NCBI RefSeq assembly: GCF_031458255.1
Contig: NZ_JAVDYC010000001.1
Span: forward strand, 8,294,501 to 8,358,500
DNA from: Catenuloplanes niger
GTDB taxonomy: Bacteria > Actinomycetota > Actinomycetes > Mycobacteriales > Micromonosporaceae
Reading direction: 5' to 3'
DNA length: 64,000 bases
Shown here piece by piece: positions 1 through 8,324 of this stretch. Position numbers and translations under genes: made by a program. Under the pieces are notes generated by a model. That model was given only the letters and a program-made list of their open reading frames with translations. It ran no database searches and was not told the origin of the DNA. Numbering within the stretch: position 1 is the first letter of the stretch; each line of letters starts with the position of its first letter.

Positions 1-1
1 C

Positions 2-595
2 CGGCTCGACGCGGTGGTCGCGTCCGGCACGGTGGCCGGCTGGGACGCCACCGCCTGGCACCGGCTCTCCGTCACCGCGCGCGGCACCGAGATCGGCGTG
101 ACGCTCGACGGCGCCCGGCTCACCTCGTGGACCGACACGTCCGGCGCCCCGGTGCTGGCCGGCCGGATCGCGCTGGTCAGCGGCTACTACAACACGCGGT
201 TCGACAACCTCGCGGTGACGCCGGTCCGTGGCGGCGAGTGGGCGTCGGAGAAGATCGACGACGCCGACCCGCGGGTGCGCTACCCCGGCGGCTTCACGTT
301 CGTCCAGGCCGGGTTCGCGCACCTCAACCGCACGCAGCACGTGCTCGCCCCCGGCCGGTCGATGGCGCTGGACCTCACCGGTACCGGGTTCCACCTGTTC
401 GGCGCGACCGGCGCGGCGACGCTGGAGGTGCGGGTCGACGGCGAGCCGCCCCGCATCGCGCAGGCCGGTCCGGCCGGCCCGCGGCAGGCGTCGTACTGGC
501 TCCGCGACCTGCGGAAGGGCCCCCACCGGGTCACGGTGACGGTGCTCAGCGGCACCCTCACGCTGGACGGCGTCGACGTGCTGGGCGGACGCTGA
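2..595 (+). CDS. C-terminal part of a secreted glycoside-hydrolase-like protein (partial)
   Basis: The reading frame is open from the window edge and ends in TGA at 593-595, so the N-terminus lies outside. The first 75 residues read as a concanavalin-like beta-sandwich (WHRLSVTARGTEIGVTLDG, then IALVSGYYNTRFDNLAV), as in the C-terminal lectin-like domain of GH59 galactocerebrosidases and similar secreted glycosidases. About 115 more residues form a second beta-rich module (YWLRDLRKGPHRVTVTVLSG) that resembles an accessory carbohydrate-binding region. No catalytic residues are in view, so the enzyme class is inference. A hairpin follows the stop codon immediately. Confidence 0.6.
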   Translation, partial: RLDAVVASGTVAGWDATAWHRLSVTARGTEIGVTLDGARLTSWTDTSGAPVLAGRIALVSGYYNTRFDNLAVTPVRGGEWASEKIDDADPRVRYPGGFTFVQAGFAHLNRTQHVLAPGRSMALDLTGTGFHLFGATGAATLEVRVDGEPPRIAQAGPAGPRQASYWLRDLRKGPHRVTVTVLSGTLTLDGVDVLGGR

Positions 596-621
596 ACCCC
601 CGCGGGCGTACGCGCGGGGGT
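596..621. terminator. Bidirectional hairpin terminator between convergent genes
   Basis: A perfect 9-bp stem (ACCCCCGCG at 596-604 pairing with 613-621) with an 8-base loop lies exactly between the stop codons of the upstream gene and the convergent MerR gene. There is no T-tract, as is usual for actinobacterial terminators. Confidence 0.7.
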
Positions 622-1022
622 CAGGACGCGAACCGGTCGACCTGCTCCTGGATCTGACCGGCGAAGCCCTCGGCCATCGCCAGCTGGTCGCGCAGCGCCT
701 GGACCCGGGCCTGCGCGGCCTCGTGGAACGTGTGCAGCCGGTCCAGCAGCGCGGCCCGCTCGCCGGCGCCGGGCGGGGGATCGGCGGCCAGCGCGTCCAG
801 CACGTCGAGCAGGTCGCGCATCTCCTCGAGCGTGAAACCGAGCGGCTTCATCCGCTTGACCACGGCCAGGCGGGCCAGGTCGGGCTCGCTGTACAGCCGG
901 AACCCGCCCTCGCTGCGCGCCGAGGGGATGACGAGACCGGCCTCCTCGTAGTGCCGGATGGTCCGGATGCTCAACCCGACCCGCTCGGCCGCCTCGCCGA
1001 TCTGCATGTGCCGTCCCGTCAT
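621..1022 (-). CDS. MerR-family transcriptional regulator
   Basis: 133 residues. The N-terminus is a MerR winged helix-turn-helix (MQIGEAAERVGLSIRTIRHY, then EEAGLVIPSARSEGGFRLYS), followed by the usual long dimerisation helix, which ends the protein. There is no Cys-rich metal-binding loop, so this is unlikely to be a classical metal sensor. The start was taken at the ATG at 1022; a GTG two codons upstream and an ATG at 1007 are alternatives. The gene sits 38 bp downstream of the SulP transporter gene on the same strand, so the two are probably co-transcribed. The only good MerR-type dyad nearby lies upstream of that transporter, which suggests autoregulated control of the whole unit. The inducer is unknown. 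Confidence 0.9.
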   Translation of the reverse strand: MTGRHMQIGEAAERVGLSIRTIRHYEEAGLVIPSARSEGGFRLYSEPDLARLAVVKRMKPLGFTLEEMRDLLDVLDALAADPPPGAGERAALLDRLHTFHEAAQARVQALRDQLAMAEGFAGQIQEQVDRFAS

Positions 1023-1060
1023 GGTCACCAGTGTGCCGGGTGCGGCGCGCCGGCCCGCCG

Positions 1061-2575
1061 TCAGTGTGCGGCGGAGAGCCGGCCGGCCAGGTTGCCGTGC
1101 ATCAGCGCGCTCTCCTCGTTCAGGCCGACGATCTCCACGCGTTTGCCGCGCGCGGCGTACTTCGTGGTGATCGCGTCCAGCGCGGCGACCGAGGACGCGT
1201 CCCAGATGTGCGCCTCGGACAGGTCGACGACCACGGTGTCCGGGTCACCGGCGTAGTCGAACTGGTAGACCAGGTCGTTGCTGGAGGCGAAGAACAGCTC
1301 GCCGCGCACGGCGTAGACGCGGGTGTTCCCGTCCGGGCCGGGCGCGGCCGTGACCGTGGTGAGGTGCGCGACCCGCCGGGCGAAGGTCACCATGGCGGCC
1401 AGCACGCCGAGCACCACACCGATCGCCAGGTTGTGGGTGACCAGCGTGGCGGCCACGGTGACGCCCATGACGACCAGCTCGCCCCACGGCATGCGCCGCA
1501 GCGTGGCCGGGGCGACGCTGTGCCAGTCGAACGTCGCCACCGACACGACGATCATCACGGCGACCAGCGCGGCCATCGGGATCACCGCGACCACGTCACC
1601 CAGCGCCACCACCAGGACCAGCAGGAACGCGCCGGCCAGGAACGTCGACAGCCGGGTCCGGGCACCGGACGCCTTCACGTTGATCATCGTCTGGCCGATC
1701 ATGGCGCAGCCGCCCATGCCGCCGAAGAAGCCGGTCACGATGTTCGCCACGCCCTGGCCCCACGACTCCCGGGTCTTGTCCGAGTGCGTGTCGGTCACGT
1801 CGTCGACGAGCTTCGCGGTCATCAGCGACTCCATCAGGCCGACCAGGGCCATGGCCAGCGCGTACGGTGCGATGATCGTCAAGGTCGCCCAGCTGTACGG
1901 GACGTCCGGCAGCGCCGGGACCGGCAGGCTGTCCGGCAGCGCGCCCTCGTCGCCGACCGTGGGGACGGCGACGCCGGCGACCACGGTGAACGCGGTGAGC
2001 GCCACGATCGCGATCAGCGGCGCCGGCACCGCGGTGGTCAGCCGCGGCAGGAGGACCATGACCGCCAACGCGATCGCGACCAGCGGATAGACCAGCCACG
2101 GTACGCCGATCAGGTGCGGAACCTGCGCCGTGAAGATCAGGATCGCGAGCGCGTTGACGAAGCCGACCATCACGGACCGCGGGACGAACCGCATCAGTCT
2201 CGCCACGCCGAGCAGCGCGAGCACGATCTGCAGCACGCCGCCGAGGAGCACGGCCGCGATCAGGTGGTCGAGCCCGTGCTCCGCCACCAGCGGCGCCACG
2301 ACCAGCGCGACCGCGCCGGTGGCCGCGGAGATCATGGCGGGCCGCCCACCGGTGAACGCGATGGTCACCGCCATCGTGAACGACGCGAACAGCCCGACGC
2401 GCGGATCCACGCCGGCGAGGACGGAGAACGAGATCGCCTCCGGGATCAGCGCGAGCGCGACCACCAGCCCGGCCAGCACCTCGGTGCGCAGCACCGCGGG
2501 GGAGGACAGCCATGCCGGGCGGGACGGGCGCGAACCGCGCGCGGTCGCAGAACGGGGCGAGGACATCTGACTCAT
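1061..2575 (-). CDS. SulP-family inorganic anion transporter with STAS domain
   Basis: 504 residues with about 10-12 hydrophobic segments. The SulP core begins near residue 30 (TEVLAGLVVALALIPEAISF) and carries the conserved GGMGGCAMIGQTMINVKASG region near residue 290. A short C-terminal STAS domain (about residues 400-500, VVVDLSEAHIWDASSVAALD) follows. The family moves sulfate, bicarbonate or other anions with H+ or Na+; the substrate cannot be read from sequence. No carbonic anhydrase gene is adjacent, which would have hinted at bicarbonate. Translation starts at the ATG at 2575 after a purine-rich GGAAAGAG. The promoter region about 150 bp upstream holds a MerR-type operator, and the leader can form three strong hairpins. 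Confidence 0.92.
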   Translation of the reverse strand: MSQMSSPRSATARGSRPSRPAWLSSPAVLRTEVLAGLVVALALIPEAISFSVLAGVDPRVGLFASFTMAVTIAFTGGRPAMISAATGAVALVVAPLVAEHGLDHLIAAVLLGGVLQIVLALLGVARLMRFVPRSVMVGFVNALAILIFTAQVPHLIGVPWLVYPLVAIALAVMVLLPRLTTAVPAPLIAIVALTAFTVVAGVAVPTVGDEGALPDSLPVPALPDVPYSWATLTIIAPYALAMALVGLMESLMTAKLVDDVTDTHSDKTRESWGQGVANIVTGFFGGMGGCAMIGQTMINVKASGARTRLSTFLAGAFLLVLVVALGDVVAVIPMAALVAVMIVVSVATFDWHSVAPATLRRMPWGELVVMGVTVAATLVTHNLAIGVVLGVLAAMVTFARRVAHLTTVTAAPGPDGNTRVYAVRGELFFASSNDLVYQFDYAGDPDTVVVDLSEAHIWDASSVAALDAITTKYAARGKRVEIVGLNEESALMHGNLAGRLSAAH

Positions 2576-2585
2576 CTCTTTCCGG

Positions 2586-2677
2586 GCACGCGTCCGCGTG
2601 CGGGCGCTCCCGCCGGGCGGCGGGAGCGCCGGTCGTGCAACGGCACCCGCACGGGCACCGGCGGCGAGCCGGTGCCC
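2586..2677 (-). other. Three consecutive hairpins in the leader of the SulP operon
   Basis: Three perfect inverted repeats stand in a row between the promoter and the SulP start: 2586-2601 (7-bp arms, GCACGCG), 2603-2630 (12-bp arms, GGCGCTCCCGCC, 4-base loop) and 2653-2677 (10-bp arms, GGGCACCGGC, 5-base loop). They lie in the roughly 150-nt untranslated leader predicted from the promoter at 2729-2757. They may attenuate, stabilise or terminate the transcript. The function is inference; the structures are read directly. Confidence 0.5.
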
Positions 2678-2728
2678 GGATGGCGCGGTCGCGTCGAGGG
2701 CCGGCGGCCGCTCCCCGGACCCGCCGTC

Positions 2729-2757
2729 ACCCTACTCTCCCGAGAGGGGAGAGTTGC
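2729..2757 (-). promoter_or_regulatory. MerR-type operator and promoter of the SulP-MerR operon
   Basis: A perfect 8-bp dyad, ACTCTCCC (2734-2741) and GGGAGAGT (2747-2754) with 5 bases between, sits between a minus-strand -10 box TAGGGT (2729-2734) and a weak -35 (2752-2757). The dyad fills the promoter spacer, which is the classical layout of MerR-activated promoters, and the arms match the CTCCC/GGGAG style of MerR family operators. The downstream MerR is the obvious ligand. Confidence 0.7.
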
Positions 2758-2807
2758 GCGCTTCCCCGGGGTGTCGATGATCACGAGACCTCGCCCGGCC
2801 GCGCCGG

Positions 2808-3686
2808 TCAGGCGGGGACGGCGAGCAGGTGCGCGGTGGCCTCCCAGAGGCGGCGTTCGCGGGCCCGGTCGTGCGCGACCGGCTTGGCCTCGATGACGTG
2901 GTCGCGGAGCACGAAGGCGCCGTCGCGCAGATGCGCCCAGCGGTCGTCGAGCGCGACCGATGCCAGCGCGGGCCCGGACCGTTCCGGGTTCGCGACGCCG
3001 GGGAACCGGCCCAGCGCGCGACCGACGGCCCGGGCCGCGGGCGGCGCGTCGCGGCCGAGCGCGGTGCCGGGCATCCAGCCGGGCTCGAACACGGTCACGC
3101 CGATGCCGGGGGCGACGTGCCGCTGCAGTTCGTGGGCGTAGTAGAGGATGGCGAGCTTGGCGTTGGAGTAGGCGACGCCGGGCGGGTCGTCGGACGGCCG
3201 GGCCAGGTCGAGCGGGTCGCGCCAGCGGGCTTCCGCCACATTGAGGAGCCGCCGCCAGATGTTCTGGTGGTACGTGTTCGAGCCGAGCAGCACGATCCGG
3301 GCCGGCGCGGTCAGCGTGGTGTGCAGGTCCGCGACGAGCTGCGCATGGGCCAGGTAGTTGACCGCGAACGTCAGTTCGTGGCCGTCCGCGGAGGTGCGCC
3401 GGGTGTCGCCCGACATCAGGCCGGCGTTCGCGATCAGCGCGCGCAGCGGGCGTACCGTGCCGGTGTCGATCAGGTTCTTCGCGGCGGCGGCCGCGGCCCG
3501 CACGTCGGCGAGCCGGGACAGGTCGGCGGTGAGCTCGTGCACCCGGGCGCCGCGGTCGCGTGCCTCGCCGGCGACCGCGGACAGGTTGCGGCCGACGAGC
3601 AGCAGGTCGGCGCCGCGGTCGGCGAGCGCGAGCGTGGTGGCCCGGCCGAGGTTGCGGGACGGGCCGGTGATCAGTACGGAGGTCAT
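2808..3686 (-). CDS. Short-chain dehydrogenase/reductase (retinol-dehydrogenase-like)
   Basis: 292 residues starting MTSVLITGPSRNLGRATTLA. The first 40 residues form a Rossmann fold with a modified glycine motif (TGPSRNLG in place of TGxxxGxG). LIANAGLM near residue 90 is the NNAG-type motif. The catalytic YSNAK (Tyr and Lys) lies near residue 180. The C-terminal tail is longer than in classical 250-residue SDRs, as in retinol dehydrogenase or WW-domain oxidoreductase relatives. The coenzyme and substrate are unknown. It is divergent from an XRE regulator 102 bp away, a common pairing in actinomycetes in which the regulator controls the oxidoreductase. Confidence 0.88.
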   Translation of the reverse strand: MTSVLITGPSRNLGRATTLALADRGADLLLVGRNLSAVAGEARDRGARVHELTADLSRLADVRAAAAAAKNLIDTGTVRPLRALIANAGLMSGDTRRTSADGHELTFAVNYLAHAQLVADLHTTLTAPARIVLLGSNTYHQNIWRRLLNVAEARWRDPLDLARPSDDPPGVAYSNAKLAILYYAHELQRHVAPGIGVTVFEPGWMPGTALGRDAPPAARAVGRALGRFPGVANPERSGPALASVALDDRWAHLRDGAFVLRDHVIEAKPVAHDRARERRLWEATAHLLAVPA

Positions 3687-3737
3687 GTCCCGAGCGTCGG
3701 CCCCGGGGCGGGGCGCAGGCAGCCGTCCCGTTGTCGT

Positions 3738-3763
3738 AGGACTGCCGGGGCCAGGACAGCCGG
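3738..3763. promoter_or_regulatory. Direct repeat in the divergent SDR/XRE promoter region
   Basis: Two 11-bp copies of AGGAC(T/A)GCCGG start at 3738 and 3753, so they are 15 bp apart. They lie in the 102-bp gap between the divergent SDR and XRE genes and are a candidate site for the XRE regulator. Confidence 0.35.
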
Positions 3764-3788
3764 CGGCCCGGCGCGCAGACTGGAGCGC

Positions 3789-4622
3789 ATGGAGTCGTGG
3801 GAGTTCGGCGCGATGCTGCGGCGCTTGCGGGACCGGGTGGCTCCGGGGAAGGTCGGCGTCCCGGTGGGTCGGCGGCGGCGCGCGGCCGGGCTGCGCCGGG
3901 AGGAACTGGCCGCGCTGGCCGGGATCTCCGCGGACTACCTCACCCGCCTGGAGCAGGGCCGGGCGACCGCGCCGTCCGCGCAGGTGGTGGAGGCGCTGGC
4001 CCGGGCGCTGCGGATCGGCGACGCCGAGCGTGACCTGCTCTACCGGCTGGCCGGGCACGCGGCGCCGGGGCGTGACGTGCTGCCGTCCCGGGTGCCGCCG
4101 AGCGTGCAGCGGCTGCTGGACCGGTTGTCCCACACGCCGGTCGTCGTCTACGACGCGAGCTGGACGCTGGTGCTGGCGAACGCGCCGTACGACGCGCTGA
4201 TGGGGGAGACGACGGCCTGGCGCGGCCTGGAGCGCAACGCGATCTGGCGCCACCTCACCGGCCGCAACACCCGGGTGGTGCACGCCGCGCAGGAGCGGGC
4301 CCGCCTGGAGGCCGGGCTGGTGGCGGACCTGCGGCTGACCGTGTCGCGGTACCCGGCGGACCGCGCGCTCGCGAGACTGGTGAACGAGCTGCGCGCCTGC
4401 CCACGGTTCCCGGAGCTGTGGGACGCGGACCCGCCGGCCGAGGGGCCGGCCCGGCAGAAGATCATCGAGCACCCCGCGGTCGGCCGGATCGCACTGGACT
4501 GTGACACGCTGGTCGTGGCCCAGGACGACCTGCGGATCATGGTCTACACGGCCGAGCCGGGCACCGAGGACGCGGAGCGGCTCGCGCTCGTGACCGTCCT
4601 CGGCACCCAGAGCCTTGTCTGA
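3789..4622 (+). CDS. XRE-family regulator with MmyB-like ligand-binding domain
   Basis: 277 residues. An XRE helix-turn-helix occupies about residues 10-80 (GVPVGRRRRAAGLRREELAA, then LAGISADYLTRLEQGRATAPS). It is followed by an MmyB-like domain with the PAS-like segment VVVYDASWTLVLANAPYDAL and the terminal IMVYTAEPGTEDAERL typical of this family. Such proteins usually repress an adjacent divergent oxidoreductase gene and respond to a small hydrophobic ligand. Here the divergent neighbour is an SDR. The start at the ATG at 3789 gives the usual family length. A second member of this family occurs at 23414-24241, also divergent from an SDR-containing operon. Confidence 0.92.
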   Translation: MESWEFGAMLRRLRDRVAPGKVGVPVGRRRRAAGLRREELAALAGISADYLTRLEQGRATAPSAQVVEALARALRIGDAERDLLYRLAGHAAPGRDVLPSRVPPSVQRLLDRLSHTPVVVYDASWTLVLANAPYDALMGETTAWRGLERNAIWRHLTGRNTRVVHAAQERARLEAGLVADLRLTVSRYPADRALARLVNELRACPRFPELWDADPPAEGPARQKIIEHPAVGRIALDCDTLVVAQDDLRIMVYTAEPGTEDAERLALVTVLGTQSLV

Positions 4623-4802
4623 CGTCACGCCGCGGATCTGCCGGTGGCCGGGACGATCTCACCGTGACGGCGGTGCGGCCCGCAGAACGGCGTTTTCGCA
4701 GGCAGGAAGATCATCGCTTGGCAACCGGTCACCGTGCGTGTCCATACCGTTCGTCGCGGGCGCAAGCCGGATAGGCGACAGAAATCGATATATCAGACTT
4801 CG

Positions 4803-4835
4803 CTGGAGCCGGTCTCCAGTGAACCGACCTAGACT
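4803..4835 (+). promoter_or_regulatory. Operator palindrome and leaderless promoter of the TetR gene
   Basis: A perfect palindrome with arms CTGGAG/CTCCAG and a 5-base centre (4803-4819) lies just upstream of a -10 box TAGACT (4830-4835). Only eight bases separate that box from the ATG at 4844, and no ribosome-binding site is present, so the transcript is probably leaderless. The palindrome covers the -35 region, as expected for TetR autorepression. The rest of the gap 4623-4843 holds no gene; bases 4780-4800 are unusually AT-rich. Confidence 0.5.
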
Positions 4836-4843
4836 CGCGCGTT

Positions 4844-5482
4844 ATGAGCACCACCCAGGCGGGACCAGCGCGGCGCAGCCGTCGTGCCGGGTACACGGCC
4901 GCGACCCACCGATCCATCCTCGAGGCCGCCCGCCGCCTGTTCCGCGAGCGGGGTTACTTCGCGGTCAAGGTCGAGGAGGTGGCCCGCGCCGCCCGGGTCT
5001 CGCCCGCGACCGTCTACGCCGTGGCCGGTGGCAAGGCCGGGCTGCTGCGCTCGCTGATGCGGTTCTGCGCGGCCGCGCCCGCGGTCACCGCCAACCTGGA
5101 GCTGATCGACCGCGCCGACGACCCGGGCCGCATCCTGGACCTGGTCGCGGACACCACGCTCGACATGCGCCGCGAGTGGGGCGACGTGCTGCGCGTCATC
5201 ATGGCCACCGCGCCGCACGAGCCGGCCGCGGCCGCGTCGCTGGCCGAGGCGACCGACCGGTACCGTTCCGGCCTGCTGCTGGCCGCGAAGCGCCTGGCCC
5301 GGCTCGGCGCGCTGCGCGCCGGCGTCGACGTGCCGCACGCGGACGCGCTGCTCTGGTTCTACTTCGGATACTCCTCGCTGTTCACGCTCGTCGACGACCT
5401 GCACTGGAGCGACGGCGACGCGGTGGCCTGGCTGCGCACCGCGGCCGCGGACGCCCTCCTGGACCCGGCACCCGGTGTCTGA
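4844..5482 (+). CDS. TetR-family transcriptional regulator
   Basis: 212 residues. The TetR N-terminal helix-turn-helix is clear (SILEAARRLFRERGYFAVKV, then EEVARAARVSPATVYAVAGG, KAGLLRSL). The C-terminal two-thirds is an all-helical ligand pocket of unknown specificity. The gene opens an apparent three-gene operon: its stop overlaps the start of the first AfsR-type gene by a few bases, and a second AfsR-type gene follows 6 bp after that. The palindrome in its own promoter suggests that it represses itself and the two large regulators behind it. Confidence 0.93.
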   Translation: MSTTQAGPARRSRRAGYTAATHRSILEAARRLFRERGYFAVKVEEVARAARVSPATVYAVAGGKAGLLRSLMRFCAAAPAVTANLELIDRADDPGRILDLVADTTLDMRREWGDVLRVIMATAPHEPAAAASLAEATDRYRSGLLLAAKRLARLGALRAGVDVPHADALLWFYFGYSSLFTLVDDLHWSDGDAVAWLRTAAADALLDPAPGV

Positions 5483-8318
5483 GATGTGGCTGCAGGTGCT
5501 CGGCCCGGTGCGGGGCCGCCGGGACGACGTGGAGCTGGAGCTCGGCCCGCCGCAACAGCGCACGCTGCTCGCGGTGCTGCTGGCCGCGGCCGGTGAGCCG
5601 GTCGGCATGGCCACGATCCTGGACGTGCTGTGGGGCGACGCGCCGCCCACCGCCGCGGCCGCCACGGTCCAGCAGTACGTCAGCCGGCTTCGCAAGATCA
5701 TCGAACCGGACCGGCCGGCCCGTGACACCGGCGGGCTGCTCCGGCGCACCGCCGGCGGCTACCAGCTGGCCGCCGGCGCCGACCAGGTCGACCTGCTGCG
5801 CTGGCGCGCGCTGATCCGGGACGCCCGCGCGCTCCACGGCACGGACCGGGTCGCCGCCGGTGCGATGTTCCGGGAGGCGTTCGCGCTCTGGACCGGTCCG
5901 GCCGCGGCGAACCTGCCGCCGGAGGCGCGCGGTCACCCGGTCTTCGCCGGCCTGGACCGCGAGCACGTCACCACGCTGGTCGAGGCCGCCGACGACGCGG
6001 TGTCCCGCGGGTTCGGCGCCGCGCTGGTCCCGGCGCTGGACCGGGCCGCGGTCTGGCACCCGTTCGACGAGGGCGTGCACGCGCAGCTGCTGCGGGCGCT
6101 GGCCGCGGCCGGCCGCCGCGCCGACGGGCTGCGCCGCTACCGCGAGGTCCGCGACCGGCTCGTCGGCGAGCTGGGCATCGAGCCCGGCCCGCTGCTGCGG
6201 GCGGCCCACCGCGAGCTGCTGGCCGAACCGGAACCGGCGCCGCTCGTCCACGAGAAGCCCCAGGTGGTACGCCCCGCGCAGCTGCCCGCGGACCTCGGCT
6301 CGTTCTCCGGCCGGGACGTCGAGCTGGACCGCCTCGACGCACTGGCCGAGGGCGCGATGCCGCTGGTCGTGGTCGGCGGGCTGGGCGGCGTCGGCAAGAC
6401 CGCGCTCGCGCTGCGCTGGGCGCACCGGGTGATGTCCGACTACCCGGACGGCCAGCTCTACGTGGACCTGCGCGGGTTCGCGCCGCGCAACCCGCCGCTG
6501 TCGCCGGTCGAGGCGCTGCACGGGTTCCTGGAGGCGCTGGGCGTGCCCCGGTCGAATCAGCCGGCCACGCTGGACGGTCTGTCCGCGCTGTACCGCAGTG
6601 TGCTGGCCGGCCGGAAGATCCTGGTGGTGCTGGACAACGCGCGCGACGACGAGCAGGTCCGGCCGCTGCTGCCCGGCACGGCCGGCTGCGCGGTCGTCGT
6701 CACCAGCCGCAGCTACCTCGGTGGGCTCGCGGTCGACGAGGGCGCCCGGTCGGTCGGGCTGGACGTGTTCAGCGACGCCGACGCCTACCGCTACCTGCGT
6801 TCCCGGCTCGGCAAGGAGCGCGTCGACGCGGAACCGGAGGCGGCCGCCGAGATCATCGAGGTGTGCGGCGGGCTGCCGCTGGCGCTGGCGATCTGTGCCG
6901 CGTGGACGGAACGCAGCCCGGCGTTCACGCTCGGCACGGTCGCGGCGGAGATCCGGCGGCGGGCCGGCCTGGACGCGTTCGCAGGCGTCGCCACCGGCCG
7001 GGACGTGCGCGCCGTCTTCTCCTGGTCCTACCGGCGGCTCACGCCCGGCGCCGCGGAGCTGTTCCGCCGGCTCGGCCTGCACCCCGGCGGCGACGTCGCG
7101 CTCGGCACCGTGGCCAGCATCGCCGGCCGCGGCACACCGGAGACGCTCACACTGCTGGCCGAGCTGGCCGACGCGCACCTGATCTCCGAACTGCGGCCCG
7201 GCCGGTACGGCGCGCACGACCTGGTCCGGGCGTACGCGGCCGAGCTGGGCGAACCGGCCGAACGGCAGGAGACGCTGCGCCGCACGCTCGACCACTACCT
7301 GCACTCGCTGCTGGCCGGCGCGCAGCTGGTCAACCCGCTGCGCACGCCGATCGACACCGGCGGGATCGCGGACCGGGTGCGGCCGTTCACGCCGCGCGAC
7401 ACGGACGAGGCGCTCGCCTGGTTCGGCGAGGAACGGGAGAACATCTCGGCCGCGATGGACGCGGCCGAGCAGCACGGCCTCGACCCGTACCTGTGGTATT
7501 TCGCCTGGGGTCTGAACGGCTACCTGATGGACCAGCTCGGCCGGTGGGACGAGGTGATCCCGGCGGCCCGCCGCGCGCTGGCCGCGGCCGAGCGGCAGAA
7601 CTCGCTGTGGTGGCGCGGCTACCTGCACAACGCGCTCGGCATCTGCCACCACCGGTTCGGCGACTACGCGGAGGCGTACCGGCAGTGGTCGCTCGCGGTC
7701 AAGGCCGGCCGGGAGGCGGACGACCCGGTCCGCACCGGCATCGGCCTGGCCGGGATGGCCAGCACGCTCACCGACAACGGCCGCTGGCCGACCGGCGACG
7801 AGATCGAGCGGGCCGCCGCGTTCGCGGACGAGGCGGTCGCGCTCTGCGGGCACCTGGACCGGGACGCGCCGCCCGGGCGGCCGGACCCGTACACGGTGCG
7901 CGCCCGGGAACTGCTCGGCATCTGCGCCGAGTTCTTCGCGCTGCGGATCCTGCACCGCACCGGCGACGTGGAGGCGGCCGCGGCCGAGCTGCGCCGCGGC
8001 ATCGAGATGCACCGCGGCGTCGGCAACTGGGCGCGTGAGGGCTGGGGCTGGGAGCTGCTCGGCCGCATCTACCAGCACGTCGGCCAGGACGCGGAGGCGA
8101 TCGAGGCGTACGAGCGAGGGCTGGCCCTGATGCAGCGCTGGCAGTGGAGCGGCACCGAGGTGCTGGTCTCGCTCGCGGCCTGCCACGCCCGGCTCGGCGA
8201 CCGGGCGGCCGCGGCCCGGCTGCGCGCCCGCGCCCGGCGGCTCGCGGACGGCGTCTACCACGCCTACGCCGACCAGCTGCGTGCCCGGCTGGACGCCTAC
8301 GAGACGGCCGAGGGCTGA
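5475..8318 (+). CDS. AfsR-type regulator: SARP wHTH, BTAD, NB-ARC ATPase, TPR (first of tandem pair)
   Basis: 947 residues. Domains in order are an OmpR-like winged helix (about 1-95, LQVLGPVRGRRDDVELELGP), a bacterial transcriptional activation domain (about 100-250, ending in GELGIEPGPLLRAAHRELLA), an NB-ARC ATPase (about 280-560; P-loop GGLGGVGKTALAL near residue 300, KILVVLDNARDD, GLPLALAI, the HDLVRAYA motif) and TPR-like helices to the end. AfsR-type proteins switch on antibiotic or differentiation genes; the NB-ARC and TPR parts sense and relay the signal. The GTG at 5475 overlaps the TetR stop, and an ATG at 5484 is an alternative start. Part of its NB-ARC coding sequence is identical to that of the next gene. 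Confidence 0.92.
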   Translation: MSEMWLQVLGPVRGRRDDVELELGPPQQRTLLAVLLAAAGEPVGMATILDVLWGDAPPTAAAATVQQYVSRLRKIIEPDRPARDTGGLLRRTAGGYQLAAGADQVDLLRWRALIRDARALHGTDRVAAGAMFREAFALWTGPAAANLPPEARGHPVFAGLDREHVTTLVEAADDAVSRGFGAALVPALDRAAVWHPFDEGVHAQLLRALAAAGRRADGLRRYREVRDRLVGELGIEPGPLLRAAHRELLAEPEPAPLVHEKPQVVRPAQLPADLGSFSGRDVELDRLDALAEGAMPLVVVGGLGGVGKTALALRWAHRVMSDYPDGQLYVDLRGFAPRNPPLSPVEALHGFLEALGVPRSNQPATLDGLSALYRSVLAGRKILVVLDNARDDEQVRPLLPGTAGCAVVVTSRSYLGGLAVDEGARSVGLDVFSDADAYRYLRSRLGKERVDAEPEAAAEIIEVCGGLPLALAICAAWTERSPAFTLGTVAAEIRRRAGLDAFAGVATGRDVRAVFSWSYRRLTPGAAELFRRLGLHPGGDVALGTVASIAGRGTPETLTLLAELADAHLISELRPGRYGAHDLVRAYAAELGEPAERQETLRRTLDHYLHSLLAGAQLVNPLRTPIDTGGIADRVRPFTPRDTDEALAWFGEERENISAAMDAAEQHGLDPYLWYFAWGLNGYLMDQLGRWDEVIPAARRALAAAERQNSLWWRGYLHNALGICHHRFGDYAEAYRQWSLAVKAGREADDPVRTGIGLAGMASTLTDNGRWPTGDEIERAAAFADEAVALCGHLDRDAPPGRPDPYTVRARELLGICAEFFALRILHRTGDVEAAAAELRRGIEMHRGVGNWAREGWGWELLGRIYQHVGQDAEAIEAYERGLALMQRWQWSGTEVLVSLAACHARLGDRAAAARLRARARRLADGVYHAYADQLRARLDAYETAEG
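6494..6694 (+). repeat. 201-bp tract identical to 9269-9469
   Basis: Every base, including all synonymous positions, matches 9269-9469 in the tandem paralog, while flanking NB-ARC sequence has diverged. The tract codes for the segment from the LSPVEALHGFLEAL motif through VVLDNARDDEQVRPLLPGTA. The likely cause is recent gene conversion. Confidence 0.9.
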
Positions 8319-8324
8319 GTCGGC

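Noticed and set aside
2808-4628. Long frames on both strands across the SDR and XRE genes
   Set aside because: Only the parts after MTSVLITG (minus) and MESWEFGA (plus) look like protein. The rest is opposite-strand background.
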